From NCBI GenBank assembly GCA_900470805.1, contig UCCA01000018.1, positions 62,001-126,000 of the forward strand: a DNA stretch of 64,000 nucleotides, in the 5' to 3' direction. Of this stretch, positions 26,217 to 35,101 are shown piece by piece. The translations under genes were made by a program, and so were the position numbers. This DNA is from Hyphomicrobiales bacterium (GTDB taxonomy: Bacteria > Pseudomonadota > Alphaproteobacteria > Rhizobiales > Rhizobiaceae). Position 1 is the first letter of the stretch. Every line of letters begins with the position of its first letter. The notes beneath the pieces were generated by a model, which ran no database searches, was not told where the DNA came from, and saw only the letters and a list, made by a program, of their open reading frames with translations.

Positions 26217-29198
26217 TTAGGCTGAGGAAGTCTTAACGACTTCGACCAAAGGAAAGGCCGGAACGATAAAGCCCACCGTGATGCCGTAATCGACATTTGC
26301 ACGCGCCCAAACCCGGCCTTCGTGGTTCTCAATGATCGACCGGCTCACTGACAAGCCGATCCCCATCCCGTCCTGTTTGGTCGTGTAAAAGGCATCGAAC
26401 ATTCGGCCGACGTCTTCTGGAGGGATTCCGATTCCGGCATCCTCGACCGAAAGCTGAACCTCACCGCTTGCCAATTTTTCGGTCCGAATGACTACACGCC
26501 TGTTTCTGCTCGCAACCTCCGACAACGCGTCGATCGCATTGCGCAACAGGTTCATGACCACCTGTTGGAGCTGGACACGGGCGCCTGCCACAGGGGGGAG
26601 TCCATCTTCGAATTGCGTGATCACGGAGACGCGCCCTCGCTGAAGGTCGTTCATTGCGAGAGCGATGACCTCCGCGGCAATCTCATTTATGTCAGTAGGT
26701 TCGATCACCGGGGGCTTTCGGCTGAATAGCGCTCGAAGCCGCACGATGACGTCGGCGGACCGGTTGGCATCGCGGATCATGCGGTGTGCGGTATCGTTGG
26801 CAACGGAAATGTTCGGTGGGTCCGCGGCGAGCGCCATTAGGCACGTGCTGGCATTGGTGACGATCCCGGCCAACGGCTGGTTCAGTTCGTGCGCGATCGA
26901 CGCGGTCAGTACACCCAAGCTCGTGGCACGCGTCACGTAGGACAGCTCCGATCTTGCTTCGTCGAGGGCCTCCTCTGCTCGTCGGCTGTCGGTGATATCC
27001 TGCACCGCGCCGGTCAACTCCTGAACACCAACCTTGTTTCGCTCGCTGTGCGCCAACACTCGAATATTTTTCGATGTTCCATCAGGCATCACCAGAAGGG
27101 TCTCGTAGTCGAAGTCGCCGTCACCGAGCCGCGCCTGCTCCATCACTCTTTGAACGATCGGTTTACTGTCTGGATGCAACCGCGACATAACGGTCGATAG
27201 CGTGACAACCGGGATTGCCGGGTCAATGTCAAAGATTCGGTAAGTCTCGGCGGACCACGTAATCTCGTCAACGCCGAGTGCCATCGCGAAGCTCCCGGTG
27301 CGGCTAAGTCGTTGAGCATCAGCCAGAAAGGCTTCACTGCGCTTCAGCTTTTCTTCCGCCCGCTTGCGATCGTCGACGTCGGTCAGGAGCCCGTACCAAC
27401 GCTGGATCTTTCCTTCGTCGTCTCGAAGAGGGAGCCCTCGGAGCTGAAACCACCGCCAAACGCCGTCGTGTCTGCGAAACCGGGTCTCATAGTCATAAGG
27501 CTCGCCAGACACGATGGAACCCGTGAACGTGTCTATGCAGAGCTGAAGGTCGTCCGGGTGGGTGATACCGTTGGTATCCCATTGTTTCACCTCCGCCAAA
27601 GGAAGCTGGAAGTAGTCGAGTAGCTGCTGGTTTCCACCGATCAGTTCTCCTTCAGGCGAGAAAATCGCAATCATCCCGGCGATACCGTCGACGATCAATC
27701 TGGATTCACGCTCCCGTTCCGCGAGAGCTTGTTCTGCTATTTTGCGATCCTCGATGTCGACATTCGTGCCCAGCCATTTGACGATCTTCCCATCGTCATC
27801 CCGCAAGACGTTGACCCTGAAGAGGAACCATCGATACTCGCCATCGAACCTGCGCATTCGCGCCTCAAGATCGACCGGAATGCCGGTGCTCAGGCACTCA
27901 CTCCAGCCACGCACCAAATAATCGCTGTCTTCTGGATGTAGGACCGAACCCCACTTCCAACCTTCCGCCTCCTCCGCGGTAAAGCCGGCATAGTCGAGCC
28001 AACGATCGTTCAGGAAGTCGCAATAGCCGTCCGGGCGGGTCGTCCACACGGCCGTCGGCAGCGCGTTTATGATCTTGCGCAAATCGAATTCAGTATCCTT
28101 CAACGCTTGCTCGGCGCGTTTTTGGTCATCCACATCAACGTGGAGGACGTACCACCGGATGACAGCGCCGTCTTCGCGCTTCAAAGGTTGTCCGGTGACC
28201 TGAAACCACCGGTAGCCCCCGTCTGCGCTGCGAAGGCGAAGCTCGACGTCGAACGGCCCTCCCTGGTCGACTGCGGCGTCGAGAACGTCGACCATGCGCC
28301 GTACATCAGCCGTGTTGACGAGGTCGTTCTGCGGCCATTGTCGAATTTCATCGAGGGTCCGACCGTAGTATCGAAGCAGATGGCCGTTCGCAGCCTCTAT
28401 CGTTCCGTCCGAAGAAAGAACAGACAGGCCGGCAGGAATGCTCTCCGGTATCAACCGGGCCTCGCGCTGCCGAGCGGCCAGTTCGATCTCCACCTTCCTC
28501 CGGTCGTCTATGTCGATCAGTAGGTGGAACCAGCAGAGGATATCTCCCGACGCGTCCTTCAGGGGCAGGCCAACGACGTTGTGCCACCGGTAGACGCCGT
28601 CCGATCGGAGGTGACGGCTCTCGACGTTGTAGAATGTACCCGCGACATGCGCCGCAATCTGGTCATTGATTGTCCGCTCGAGATCGTCGGGATGGACGAC
28701 CTCTGTCGCCTTCCAATCCTTGAGATCAGCCAATGACATCCCAAAATAGTCGAGTGCAGGCCGGTTAAGTGCTTCGACTTCGCCCGTCGGCGTCGTGACG
28801 GCAACGGGAACCGGAACGCTGTCCACAATTCGCTGAAACTCTGCTTCTCTCGGTGGCGGCGCATCCAACGCCAACCCGCACCATTTGATGATCTGGCCGT
28901 CTTCGATAATCGGATTGCATCGAACGACAAGATCGCGATGGGCCGACTGTCCGTCAAGAATAGGAAGCTCCATCTCAAAGGGCGCGCCAGCCGCCAGCTT
29001 AAGCTCCCAGTTCTTGCTCTGTTGGGAGCCGTCGTCGAAATGTGGCGGAGTCGGCCAACGGCAAGGCATGGAGATTTGGAATGGCTCACCCGTGAGTTTG
29101 CCGAGGCATTCGTTCACGTAGTCTATCCGGCCGTCAGGCAGGGCTGTGAAGACCATCCCCGGTAACGAATTCACAATCCGACCGAGATCTGGTTGCAT
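26217..29198 (-). CDS. soluble sensor histidine kinase with six PAS domains
   Basis: A 993-residue protein without membrane helices. It carries about six consecutive PAS/PAC units (~1-115, 118-245, 245-370, 370-495, 495-620, 620-745), each of the middle ones ending in an IDDRK/IEDRK-type linker. HisKA follows with the phospho-His in SIAHELNQPLAGI, then HATPase_c with N-box VVMNLLRNAID, G1 VEDAGIGIPPEDVG and G2 GMGIGLSVSRSIIENH. The HELNQPL H-box is typical of the FixL/DctB-like kinase group. Repeated PAS units suggest cytosolic chemical, redox or ligand sensing; no haem residues can be assigned. It lies downstream of a single-domain receiver on the same strand, its probable partner. Confidence 0.93.
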   Translation of the reverse strand: MQPDLGRIVNSLPGMVFTALPDGRIDYVNECLGKLTGEPFQISMPCRWPTPPHFDDGSQQSKNWELKLAAGAPFEMELPILDGQSAHRDLVVRCNPIIEDGQIIKWCGLALDAPPPREAEFQRIVDSVPVPVAVTTPTGEVEALNRPALDYFGMSLADLKDWKATEVVHPDDLERTINDQIAAHVAGTFYNVESRHLRSDGVYRWHNVVGLPLKDASGDILCWFHLLIDIDDRRKVEIELAARQREARLIPESIPAGLSVLSSDGTIEAANGHLLRYYGRTLDEIRQWPQNDLVNTADVRRMVDVLDAAVDQGGPFDVELRLRSADGGYRWFQVTGQPLKREDGAVIRWYVLHVDVDDQKRAEQALKDTEFDLRKIINALPTAVWTTRPDGYCDFLNDRWLDYAGFTAEEAEGWKWGSVLHPEDSDYLVRGWSECLSTGIPVDLEARMRRFDGEYRWFLFRVNVLRDDDGKIVKWLGTNVDIEDRKIAEQALAERERESRLIVDGIAGMIAIFSPEGELIGGNQQLLDYFQLPLAEVKQWDTNGITHPDDLQLCIDTFTGSIVSGEPYDYETRFRRHDGVWRWFQLRGLPLRDDEGKIQRWYGLLTDVDDRKRAEEKLKRSEAFLADAQRLSRTGSFAMALGVDEITWSAETYRIFDIDPAIPVVTLSTVMSRLHPDSKPIVQRVMEQARLGDGDFDYETLLVMPDGTSKNIRVLAHSERNKVGVQELTGAVQDITDSRRAEEALDEARSELSYVTRATSLGVLTASIAHELNQPLAGIVTNASTCLMALAADPPNISVANDTAHRMIRDANRSADVIVRLRALFSRKPPVIEPTDINEIAAEVIALAMNDLQRGRVSVITQFEDGLPPVAGARVQLQQVVMNLLRNAIDALSEVASRNRRVVIRTEKLASGEVQLSVEDAGIGIPPEDVGRMFDAFYTTKQDGMGIGLSVSRSIIENHEGRVWARANVDYGITVGFIVPAFPLVEVVKTSSA

Positions 29199-29302
29199 TC
29201 GCTTCCTCTTGCGATTTGCCTGTCGGCGAGGGTACTCGTCCTGAAACCCGCCGTATATTAAGCTAAGGTGTTGGGTGTGGTATAGGTGCAGGGAGGTAGG
29301 GT

Positions 29303-29698
29303 TTACGGGATTGTCCGCGACGCCGGTCCGCCTTTGAAAACCTGATCAAGGGTCTCGCGGAGCACGGTCGCGCTGAAGGGCTTGAATAGGCAGGCGATGG
29401 CGCCGCTTTTGATGAGCGCCAGGCGCTCGCTCTCGTCCTTGTGCGCCGTGATGAAGATGATCGGAATGTTTATCCCGCTCTTCGTCAGTTCGTCACGCAG
29501 TTCCGGGCCAGACATTCCAGGCATCGCAACGTCGAGCACCAGGCAACCCGTTTTGGCTACAGATTTGGACGCCAGAAACTCAGTTGCTGAAGAGAAGGCA
29601 TGAACGTCGAAGCCGAAAATCTTTATCAAGTCCGGAAGGGCTTCCCGGACCGACTCATCGTCGTCGACGACCGATACGAGCGGGTCCGCTAACGCCAT
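29303..29698 (-). CDS. single-domain FixJ-type response regulator receiver
   Basis: A 131-residue receiver domain with the acidic pocket VSVVDDDESVR, phospho-acceptor Asp in LVLDVAMPGMSG, Thr in IFITAHKDE and Lys in ACLFKPFS. There is no output domain. Such FixJ-like receivers usually work in phosphorelays or regulate a kinase. It is followed after ~100 bp by the six-PAS kinase gene, suggesting a pair. Confidence 0.9.
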   Translation of the reverse strand: MALADPLVSVVDDDESVREALPDLIKIFGFDVHAFSSATEFLASKSVAKTGCLVLDVAMPGMSGPELRDELTKSGINIPIIFITAHKDESERLALIKSGAIACLFKPFSATVLRETLDQVFKGGPASRTIP

Positions 29699-29777
29699 GG
29701 ACGTTCTACCTGAATTAGAGAATGTCTACGCTCCGATCCGTTATCTGCACTAGCTGGCGAGAACTCAACTCTTTGAA

Positions 29778-29800
29778 GGGTTCGAAATTCAATCGAACCC
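29778..29800. repeat. perfect palindrome upstream of the receiver gene
   Basis: GGGTTCGA-aattcaa-TCGAACCC, with a further GAGGTTCGAGG half nearby (from ~29804). It lies 80 bp ahead of the receiver ATG and downstream of the epoxide hydrolase; the minus strand has no T-run, so it is more likely an operator than a terminator. Confidence 0.45.
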
Positions 29801-29977
29801 ATGCGAGGTTCGAGGCGACACAATGTCCTGATCGGGGTCAGTCCCATATCCATTCTCCACTCGATGCTCAAACACCTACCGCAGTACTAAGATATGGCGG
29901 GTCGGAAAGTTCCTGATTTCTGCCGGCAGACCGAAATCATTCAAGCATCGAGTGTGGTTTTCTTCAAGTGGACGCTC

Positions 29978-31258
29978 TCACGTCCGCAGCGTGCGAAACC
30001 CTTCCCGAAGTTCTTCGCAGAATACCTTTGTCTGCTCCCAGGCTGCGAAGTGGCCGCCCTTAGCGAGCTTGTTGAAGTGGATCAGATTTGGATAGGCCTT
30101 CTCTGTCCAGTTCTTGGGCGCAGCGTAAATCTCGTCAGGAAAGACGCTGACAGCGACGGGAATCTTGATGTTTTTAGGCTGGAAGAACGCAAGCTTGTTC
30201 TCCCAGTACAGGCGAGCGGACGAGACGGCGGTGTTAGTAAGCCAGTAGAGCGTCACGTTGTCGAGAATGTCCTCACGGCTCAATCCTTCCGTCTTGCCGT
30301 CGAAGACGCGCGCAATGAGTTCGTAGCTCCTGATATCGTGGTCGATCATCCAGGCCGCTAGGCCGACTGGTGAATCTGCAATACCGACAAGCGTCTGGGG
30401 GCGGTTCGCCATCTCGATCGCATAGCCGAGACCATGCGCGTAGAAGTCCGCGAGCTGATCGTAGGCGTGGGATTCGTCGGCGGACAGGCCGTCCGGCTTT
30501 TTCCCACCGGGCTGCAGCGCCGTCGCCACGTCGTCGGGTATGGTTGCCGGCATGTTGACGTGAATGCCGAGCAGTCCAGGCGGTCCGATCAAAGCCATCT
30601 GCTCGGTGACGGCGTCGCCCCAGTCACCACCCTGGGCAACATACTTGGTGTATCCAAGGCGATCCATCAGCTCGATCCACGCGCGGGCGACGCGGATCGG
30701 ATCCCAGCCCTTCTCGGTCGGCTTTCCAGAGAAGCCGTATCCGGGAATGGAGGGAATGACGACGTCGAAAGCGTCGGAGGCCGACCCGCCTGCAGAGGCC
30801 GGGTTCGTCAGCGGCTCGATGATTTTCATCTGCTCGATCACGGAGCCGGGCCAGCCATGCGTCACAATGATCGGCAGGGCGCCTTCATGCTTGGATTTGA
30901 CATGGATGAAATGGATGCGGACGCCATCGATTTCGGTCGTGAACTGGGGGAGGGCATTGAGCTTGGCTTCGACCTTTCTCCAGTCGTAGTTTGTCGCCCA
31001 ATACTTCGCGAGCTTCTCGATTGTGGAGGACTGTACGCCTTGTGAATTGTCGTCGACGATCTCGCGCTCCGGGAACCTCGTCGCCTTGATGCGTCGACGG
31101 AGATCATCAAGTTCGTCTTGTTTCGCCTTGTATTTGAAGGGACGGATCTCCTTCTGGTCCGTCGCAGCAATCGCCGTCGCGAGCGGCAGCATGCTAAGTG
31201 CTCCGGTGACGGCTGCAGTGGCGAGAAGTGTTCGGCGGGTAACTGATTGAACGTGCAT
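29978..31258 (-). CDS. exported epoxide hydrolase (EHN + alpha/beta hydrolase), copy 1
   Basis: A 426-residue protein with a twin-arginine-like signal peptide (SVTRRTLLATAAVTG, cleavage near AIAA). The EHN domain (IRPFKYKAKQDELDDLRRRI) is followed by an alpha/beta hydrolase with oxyanion motif THGWPGS, nucleophile Asp in GGDWGDAV and catalytic His in KGGHFAAWEQ. Family members open epoxides to diols. AGAGGA 7 nt upstream fixes the ATG at 31258. It is divergent from the LysR gene, with the shared palindrome between them. It is clearly paralogous to the hydrolase at 35102. Periplasmic location is inferred from the signal. Confidence 0.9.
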   Translation of the reverse strand: MHVQSVTRRTLLATAAVTGALSMLPLATAIAATDQKEIRPFKYKAKQDELDDLRRRIKATRFPEREIVDDNSQGVQSSTIEKLAKYWATNYDWRKVEAKLNALPQFTTEIDGVRIHFIHVKSKHEGALPIIVTHGWPGSVIEQMKIIEPLTNPASAGGSASDAFDVVIPSIPGYGFSGKPTEKGWDPIRVARAWIELMDRLGYTKYVAQGGDWGDAVTEQMALIGPPGLLGIHVNMPATIPDDVATALQPGGKKPDGLSADESHAYDQLADFYAHGLGYAIEMANRPQTLVGIADSPVGLAAWMIDHDIRSYELIARVFDGKTEGLSREDILDNVTLYWLTNTAVSSARLYWENKLAFFQPKNIKIPVAVSVFPDEIYAAPKNWTEKAYPNLIHFNKLAKGGHFAAWEQTKVFCEELREGFRTLRT

Positions 31259-31329
31259 GGCGCGATCCTCTGATTTGAAACTTGATCCGCCTGAATCTCC
31301 CATTACCGTAGGACTCGATCTATTGCACC

Positions 31330-31348
31330 AAGGTGTTGCCTACACCTT
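31330..31348. promoter_or_regulatory. conserved palindromic operator, copy 1 (epoxide hydrolase 1 / LysR)
   Basis: AAGGTGTtgcctACACCTT, perfect 7-bp arms with a 5-nt spacer, preceded by GCACC so that a second half site overlaps its left edge. It sits between divergent genes, one of them a LysR regulator, which is where an autoregulatory LysR site is expected. The same motif recurs at 35017, 46946 and 54606. Confidence 0.7.
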
Positions 31349-31431
31349 CGGATCGTAGTCGAGAGATTGCATCGAGCCGCTTGCTGTGAAGGTATTCGAG
31401 GCGCTGATCGTCAGCCTGGTTAGGACAAATT

Positions 31432-32364
31432 ATGGATCGCATCGATGCAATGAAGGTCTTCGTCACGGCCGTCGAGGAGGGAAGCCTCGCAGGCGCTGCG
31501 CGTAGGCTTAAGCGATCGCCGACGGCAATCAGCCGTGCGCTCGGTCTCCTCGAACAGCACGTCGGCGTTGAGCTGCTTCACCGGACGACACGAAGCCTTC
31601 AGCTCAGTGAAGCTGGGCAACGGTATGTCGAAGCGTGCCGCAGGGTGCTCTCAGATCTCGAAGAGGCGGACATGATCGCCGGCTCCGAACGTTCGTCTCC
31701 GCGAGGGACTTTGACGATTTCAGCGCCGCCCATTCTCGGCGAGGAGGTGCTGCGGCCGATCCTCGATAGCTTTCTGCGCGAGCACGCCAGCGTCTCTGTT
31801 CGGTTTCTCATGCTGGATCGGTTCGTCAATCTGGTTGATGAAGGCGTGGACGTGGCGCTCCGGATAGGCAATCTGATTGACTCGACCCACATATCGACAC
31901 GCATCGGCGGTGATGTCCGGCGCGTGGTCGTCGCGTCGCCAGAGTATCTCGAACGCCATCCGCCCATTGTGGAACTGTCAGACCTACCGAGGCACGATAT
32001 CATCGCTTTTTCGAACTTCGGGATCGAGTCATGGAGCTTCGCGCCCGCAGAGGGCTCATCCGTTCCTAGAACGATCCATTTTTCACCTCGGTATCTCGTG
32101 AACAGCGTGCGTGCGGCCGCTGCATCGGCCGTCGAGGGAATGGGAGTGACACGGCTCTATTCCTATCATGTCGCAAGGCTCGTTCGCGATGGCAGACTGA
32201 AGATCATTCTTGCCAGAGCCGAGCCTTCGGCGCTGCCGGTTCACATACTGACGCCGCAGGGTCGAGCCGCGGTCCCGAAGGTTAGGACGTTCATCGATTT
32301 CGCAGTTCCTCGACTACGGCAGGAACTTGGCCGGGTCGCAGCAGAAGCCGGGGGCTTGGATTGA
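31432..32364 (+). CDS. LysR-family transcriptional regulator
   Basis: A 310-residue LysR protein. The N-terminal winged HTH reads MDRIDAMKVFVTAVEEGSLA and RLKRSPTAISRALGLLEQHV, and the effector-binding domain covers ~90-295. The MDRIDAMKVFVTAVEEGS opening is typical of the CrgA-like LysR group that often controls neighbouring oxidoreductases. It is divergent from epoxide hydrolase 1 and upstream of an SDR-DsbA-like-tautomerase set. It is the only classical one-component regulator in the 30-55 kb cluster, hence the best candidate to bind the repeated palindromes. Confidence 0.93.
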   Translation: MDRIDAMKVFVTAVEEGSLAGAARRLKRSPTAISRALGLLEQHVGVELLHRTTRSLQLSEAGQRYVEACRRVLSDLEEADMIAGSERSSPRGTLTISAPPILGEEVLRPILDSFLREHASVSVRFLMLDRFVNLVDEGVDVALRIGNLIDSTHISTRIGGDVRRVVVASPEYLERHPPIVELSDLPRHDIIAFSNFGIESWSFAPAEGSSVPRTIHFSPRYLVNSVRAAAASAVEGMGVTRLYSYHVARLVRDGRLKIILARAEPSALPVHILTPQGRAAVPKVRTFIDFAVPRLRQELGRVAAEAGGLD

Positions 32365-32504
32365 TTGTCCCGATTATCGGTAGAGTGTCGCCAGCGAGCC
32401 GGCAATTCTCCTGATTATCGAAAGCATCTAAATCAATTGCACCAACGCCACTGAGCGTGGGCACGGCCGAAATACCGGCCGGTGCTTTTGAAAGGATGCA
32501 GATC

Positions 32505-33218
32505 ATGAGCAGTCAGCAGAAGGTCGCCATTATCACCGGTGCCTCTCAGGGTATCGGCGAAGCACTTGTCCAAGCCTATCGCGGCCGCGGCTACCAAGTG
32601 GTAGCGACGTCTAGATCAATCAAGCAAAGTTCCGATGGGGACGTAATTGCGGTTGCAGGCGATATCGCGAGCCCGGAGACGGCCGAGCGCGTGGTTCGCG
32701 AGGCGGTCGAACGGTTTGGACGCATAGATACACTGGTGAACAACGCCGGCGTGTTTCTTGCCAAGCCGTTCGTAGATTTCACCCAGGAGGACTTCGACCA
32801 CAATTTCGGCGTCAATGTCTCCGGCTTCTTCCACATCACCCAGCGCGTCGCGCGACAGATGCTGACGCAAGGATCCGGGCATATCGTCAGCATTACGACC
32901 AGCTTGGTAAACCAGCCGATCGCGGGCGTTCCGGCCGCGCTCGCCTCCCTCACCAAGGGCGGTCTGAATGCAGTGACGAAGGAACTGGCGATCGAGTTCG
33001 CGCAGGGTGGGGTTCGGGTGAACGCGGTTTCTCCAGGCATCATCAAGACGCCGATGCACGGTCCCGAGACCCATGAGTTTCTGTCCGCTCTCCATCCTGT
33101 CGGGCACATGGGCGAGATCGGGGACATCGTCGATGCCGTGATCTATCTCGAGGGCGCTAACTTTGTCACCGGCGAGATCCTGCATGTGGACGGCGGCCAA
33201 AACGCCGGTCGCTGGTAG
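32505..33218 (+). CDS. atypical SDR oxidoreductase lacking the catalytic Tyr
   Basis: A 237-residue Rossmann SDR with TGASQGIGEALV cofactor loop, LVNNAGVF and the VSPGIIKTPMH stretch. At the active site the Ser is present (VSITTSLVNQ), but the usual YxxxK reads ASLTK, with Ala in place of Tyr. Its closest relative in the window (46048) has the same defect, so this is a family trait, not a random mutation. It may be a reductase with changed chemistry or a binding protein. The start at 32505 has AAAGG 9 nt upstream; a second ATG at 32496 is too close to it. Confidence 0.85.
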   Translation: MSSQQKVAIITGASQGIGEALVQAYRGRGYQVVATSRSIKQSSDGDVIAVAGDIASPETAERVVREAVERFGRIDTLVNNAGVFLAKPFVDFTQEDFDHNFGVNVSGFFHITQRVARQMLTQGSGHIVSITTSLVNQPIAGVPAALASLTKGGLNAVTKELAIEFAQGGVRVNAVSPGIIKTPMHGPETHEFLSALHPVGHMGEIGDIVDAVIYLEGANFVTGEILHVDGGQNAGRW

Positions 33219-33237
33219 GCATCGGCGAGGACCGTGG

Positions 33238-33261
33238 AGCGTGGCGCCGATGCGCCACGCT
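33238..33261 (+). repeat. strong intercistronic hairpin
   Basis: AGCGTGGCGC-cgat-GCGCCACGCT, a perfect 10-bp stem in the 70-bp gap between the SDR and the DsbA-like gene. There is no T-run; it could stabilise or partially terminate the transcript. Confidence 0.55.
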
Positions 33262-33288
33262 TCCTCCTGGCAAGCAAAGGGAAAGATG

Positions 33289-33921
33289 ATGGAACTCGTA
33301 TTGGCCGCCGACCCTATGTGCTCGTGGTGCTATGGATTTGGCAAACAGATGGGACTTCTGATCGACAGACGTCCGGACATCTCGTTAAAGATTGTGCTCG
33401 GTGGGCTTCGGGCGGGTGCGACCGACGTTCTCGACGATGCCGGCAAGCAGTTCAGACTGCATCACTGGGCAAAAGTGGAAGCCGCGAGCGGCGTGCCGTT
33501 CAACCGTGATGGCCTGCTCGCACGAAGCGGCTTTGTCTACGACACGGAGCCGGTCTGTCGTGCTGTCGTGACGGCTCGAATCCTTAGGCCGGACGTGGAT
33601 ATCCTGAAGGTCTTCCGCGCTTTCCAACATGCCTTTTACGTCGACGCTCTCGATACGACGAATGGTGCTGTCCTTGCGGACGTGGGCTCCCGCACGCTCT
33701 CCGTGCTTGGCGGTCCGGTGACCGCCGCCGAATTCCTTGAAACGTGGAAGAAACGGAGCACCATCGAGGATGCCGCGACCGACTTTGCGACCGTCCGCGT
33801 AATGGGCGTGTCCAGCTTCCCCACGCTGTTCCTGAAGAGTGGAGGGACGCTTCGCAAGGTCGGGAACGGCTACGCTAATGTCGATGAGATCGAAGGATGT
33901 CTAGCGGCAATGGCCGCATAG
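33289..33921 (+). CDS. DsbA-family thioredoxin-fold protein (CxxC), cytosolic
   Basis: About 210 residues beginning ELVLAADPMCSWCYGFGKQM, a DsbA-like fold with the redox motif CSWC and a cis-Pro loop (VSSFPTLFLKSGG). It lacks a signal peptide, as in the FrnE/COG3531 group of predicted disulfide isomerases and glutathione-linked isomerases. A second ATG at 33286 is possible; the AAAGGGA upstream serves 33289 better. It is flanked by an SDR and a tautomerase on the same strand. Confidence 0.85.
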   Translation: MELVLAADPMCSWCYGFGKQMGLLIDRRPDISLKIVLGGLRAGATDVLDDAGKQFRLHHWAKVEAASGVPFNRDGLLARSGFVYDTEPVCRAVVTARILRPDVDILKVFRAFQHAFYVDALDTTNGAVLADVGSRTLSVLGGPVTAAEFLETWKKRSTIEDAATDFATVRVMGVSSFPTLFLKSGGTLRKVGNGYANVDEIEGCLAAMAA

Positions 33922-33956
33922 CGGATCGACGAGAAACTGAACAAGGAGAATATGAA

Positions 33957-34217
33957 ATGCCGATTGTCACCGTACAGGTAACCCGCGAAGGCACCACCCC
34001 CGATCGTAGCTCCGTCAGCCCCGAGGAGAAGGCCGCCATCATCACGGGCGTCAGCCAGGTGTTGCTCGACGTGCTGAAAAAGCCTCTCGAATCCACTTAC
34101 GTCGTTATCGAAGAAGTCGAGCTGGACAATTGGGGATGGGGTGGCCTTCCGACCGCGCAGTACCGCAAGATCCTGGCTGACGCTGCGCGTGATCGGGAAG
34201 ATCAGCCTGGAAAGTAA
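33957..34217 (+). CDS. 4-oxalocrotonate tautomerase-family protein
   Basis: An 86-residue tautomerase beginning MPIVTVQVTREGT, with the catalytic Pro1 exposed after Met removal, followed by the helix KAAIITGVSQVLLDVL and the TYVVIEEVELDNWGWGG region. AAGGAG upstream fixes the start at 33957, not the longer frame from 33897. Family members tautomerise unsaturated oxo acids or dehalogenate small acids. It ends 6 nt before the convergent VOC gene. Confidence 0.88.
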   Translation: MPIVTVQVTREGTTPDRSSVSPEEKAAIITGVSQVLLDVLKKPLESTYVVIEEVELDNWGWGGLPTAQYRKILADAARDREDQPGK

Positions 34218-34223
34218 GCCCGT

Positions 34224-34892
34224 TCAGGTCGGCAGCGTTTCGCCGGCCTGTTCCTTGACGAGGTAGTCGGCATACCATTCCGGCCAGTTTTCGTCGTGCT
34301 TGCCGCCGTCGCGCTTCTCGTGCTCGCCATGGGCTGCGGCGACCCGTCGTAGCGCACTTGCAAGATCGCTGGCCGAGGTGAACGCCGCACCTGTTCCAGC
34401 GATCCGTCCGGGAAGCCTTGCCGTGACCTCTTGGAATAGCCAGCCGTTTCCGTCCGGATCGGAGAAGGAGGCGAACGAGCCGTAGCTCGACCGGGATGGA
34501 TGTGGTCCGGGGAGGCGCTGGTCTGAACCTTTGTGATGGAAAACTCCGCCGGCGTCGTGGAAGACGCCACTCATCTCGGCACCGCGCGCCGCCACTGCGG
34601 CGCGCGCCATTTCGATGTCCGAGACGACAAGGTGGAGTCCTTGTGCCGAACCCGGCGCTGCGGCCGTCACGTTCGATCCGAAGATTACGGAGCAGGGCGA
34701 GCCAGGCGGTGTGACCTGAACGACGCGAAAGCCGTCCTTGCCTGAAACGTCGGCGTCGAGACGCCAGCCGAGGCCGGTGTAGAAAGACTTTGCGCGATCC
34801 ACGTCGGACACTGGAATCACGACCACCTCGAGCTTCATGTCGACGTGGTCGACGTGCGACGGCGACCGAGTCCTGGGTTCTTGGCTGGCCAT
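34224..34892 (-). CDS. VOC (glyoxalase/bleomycin resistance) family protein
   Basis: A 222-residue protein with one VOC module at the N-terminus: MKLEVVVIPVSDVDRAKSFY, LGWRLDADV, then LHLVVSDIEMARAAV and SFSDPDGNGWLFQEV with a likely metal-ligand Glu. The C-terminal ~60 residues (HGEHEKRDGGKHDENWPEWY) form a separate hydrophilic segment seen in some actinobacterial and rhizobial homologues. AGGGAGA lies 7 nt before the ATG at 34892. It diverges from epoxide hydrolase 2 across the best copy of the operator. Confidence 0.87.
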   Translation of the reverse strand: MASQEPRTRSPSHVDHVDMKLEVVVIPVSDVDRAKSFYTGLGWRLDADVSGKDGFRVVQVTPPGSPCSVIFGSNVTAAAPGSAQGLHLVVSDIEMARAAVAARGAEMSGVFHDAGGVFHHKGSDQRLPGPHPSRSSYGSFASFSDPDGNGWLFQEVTARLPGRIAGTGAAFTSASDLASALRRVAAAHGEHEKRDGGKHDENWPEWYADYLVKEQAGETLPT

Positions 34893-34980
34893 GTTCGATC
34901 TCCCTCTTTGGACTGAGTTCGCGGCATCTCTGCGACGCTGTGAACCATGCTCCCACGTCAGCACGGCCGTCCATTATGCG

Positions 34981-35038
34981 AAGGTGTCGATCATCGTCAT
35001 CACACCAACCAGTCCGAAGGTATCGACAATACCTTCGG
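34981..35038. promoter_or_regulatory. conserved palindromic operator, copy 2 (VOC / epoxide hydrolase 2)
   Basis: The core AAGGTATcgacaATACCTT (35017-35035) extends to perfect 10-bp arms CCGAAGGTAT / ATACCTTCGG (35014-35038). A separate left half GAAGGTGTCG begins at 34980, 36 bp upstream centre to centre. A strong site plus a weaker one fits LysR tetramer binding. It is 64 bp before the epoxide hydrolase 2 ATG. Confidence 0.72.
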
Positions 35039-35101
35039 ACAATAGCGCCCGCGCCTCTGCCGGACGATGCCTATGACGCATTCAATTCACAGGAGGACGT
35101 C

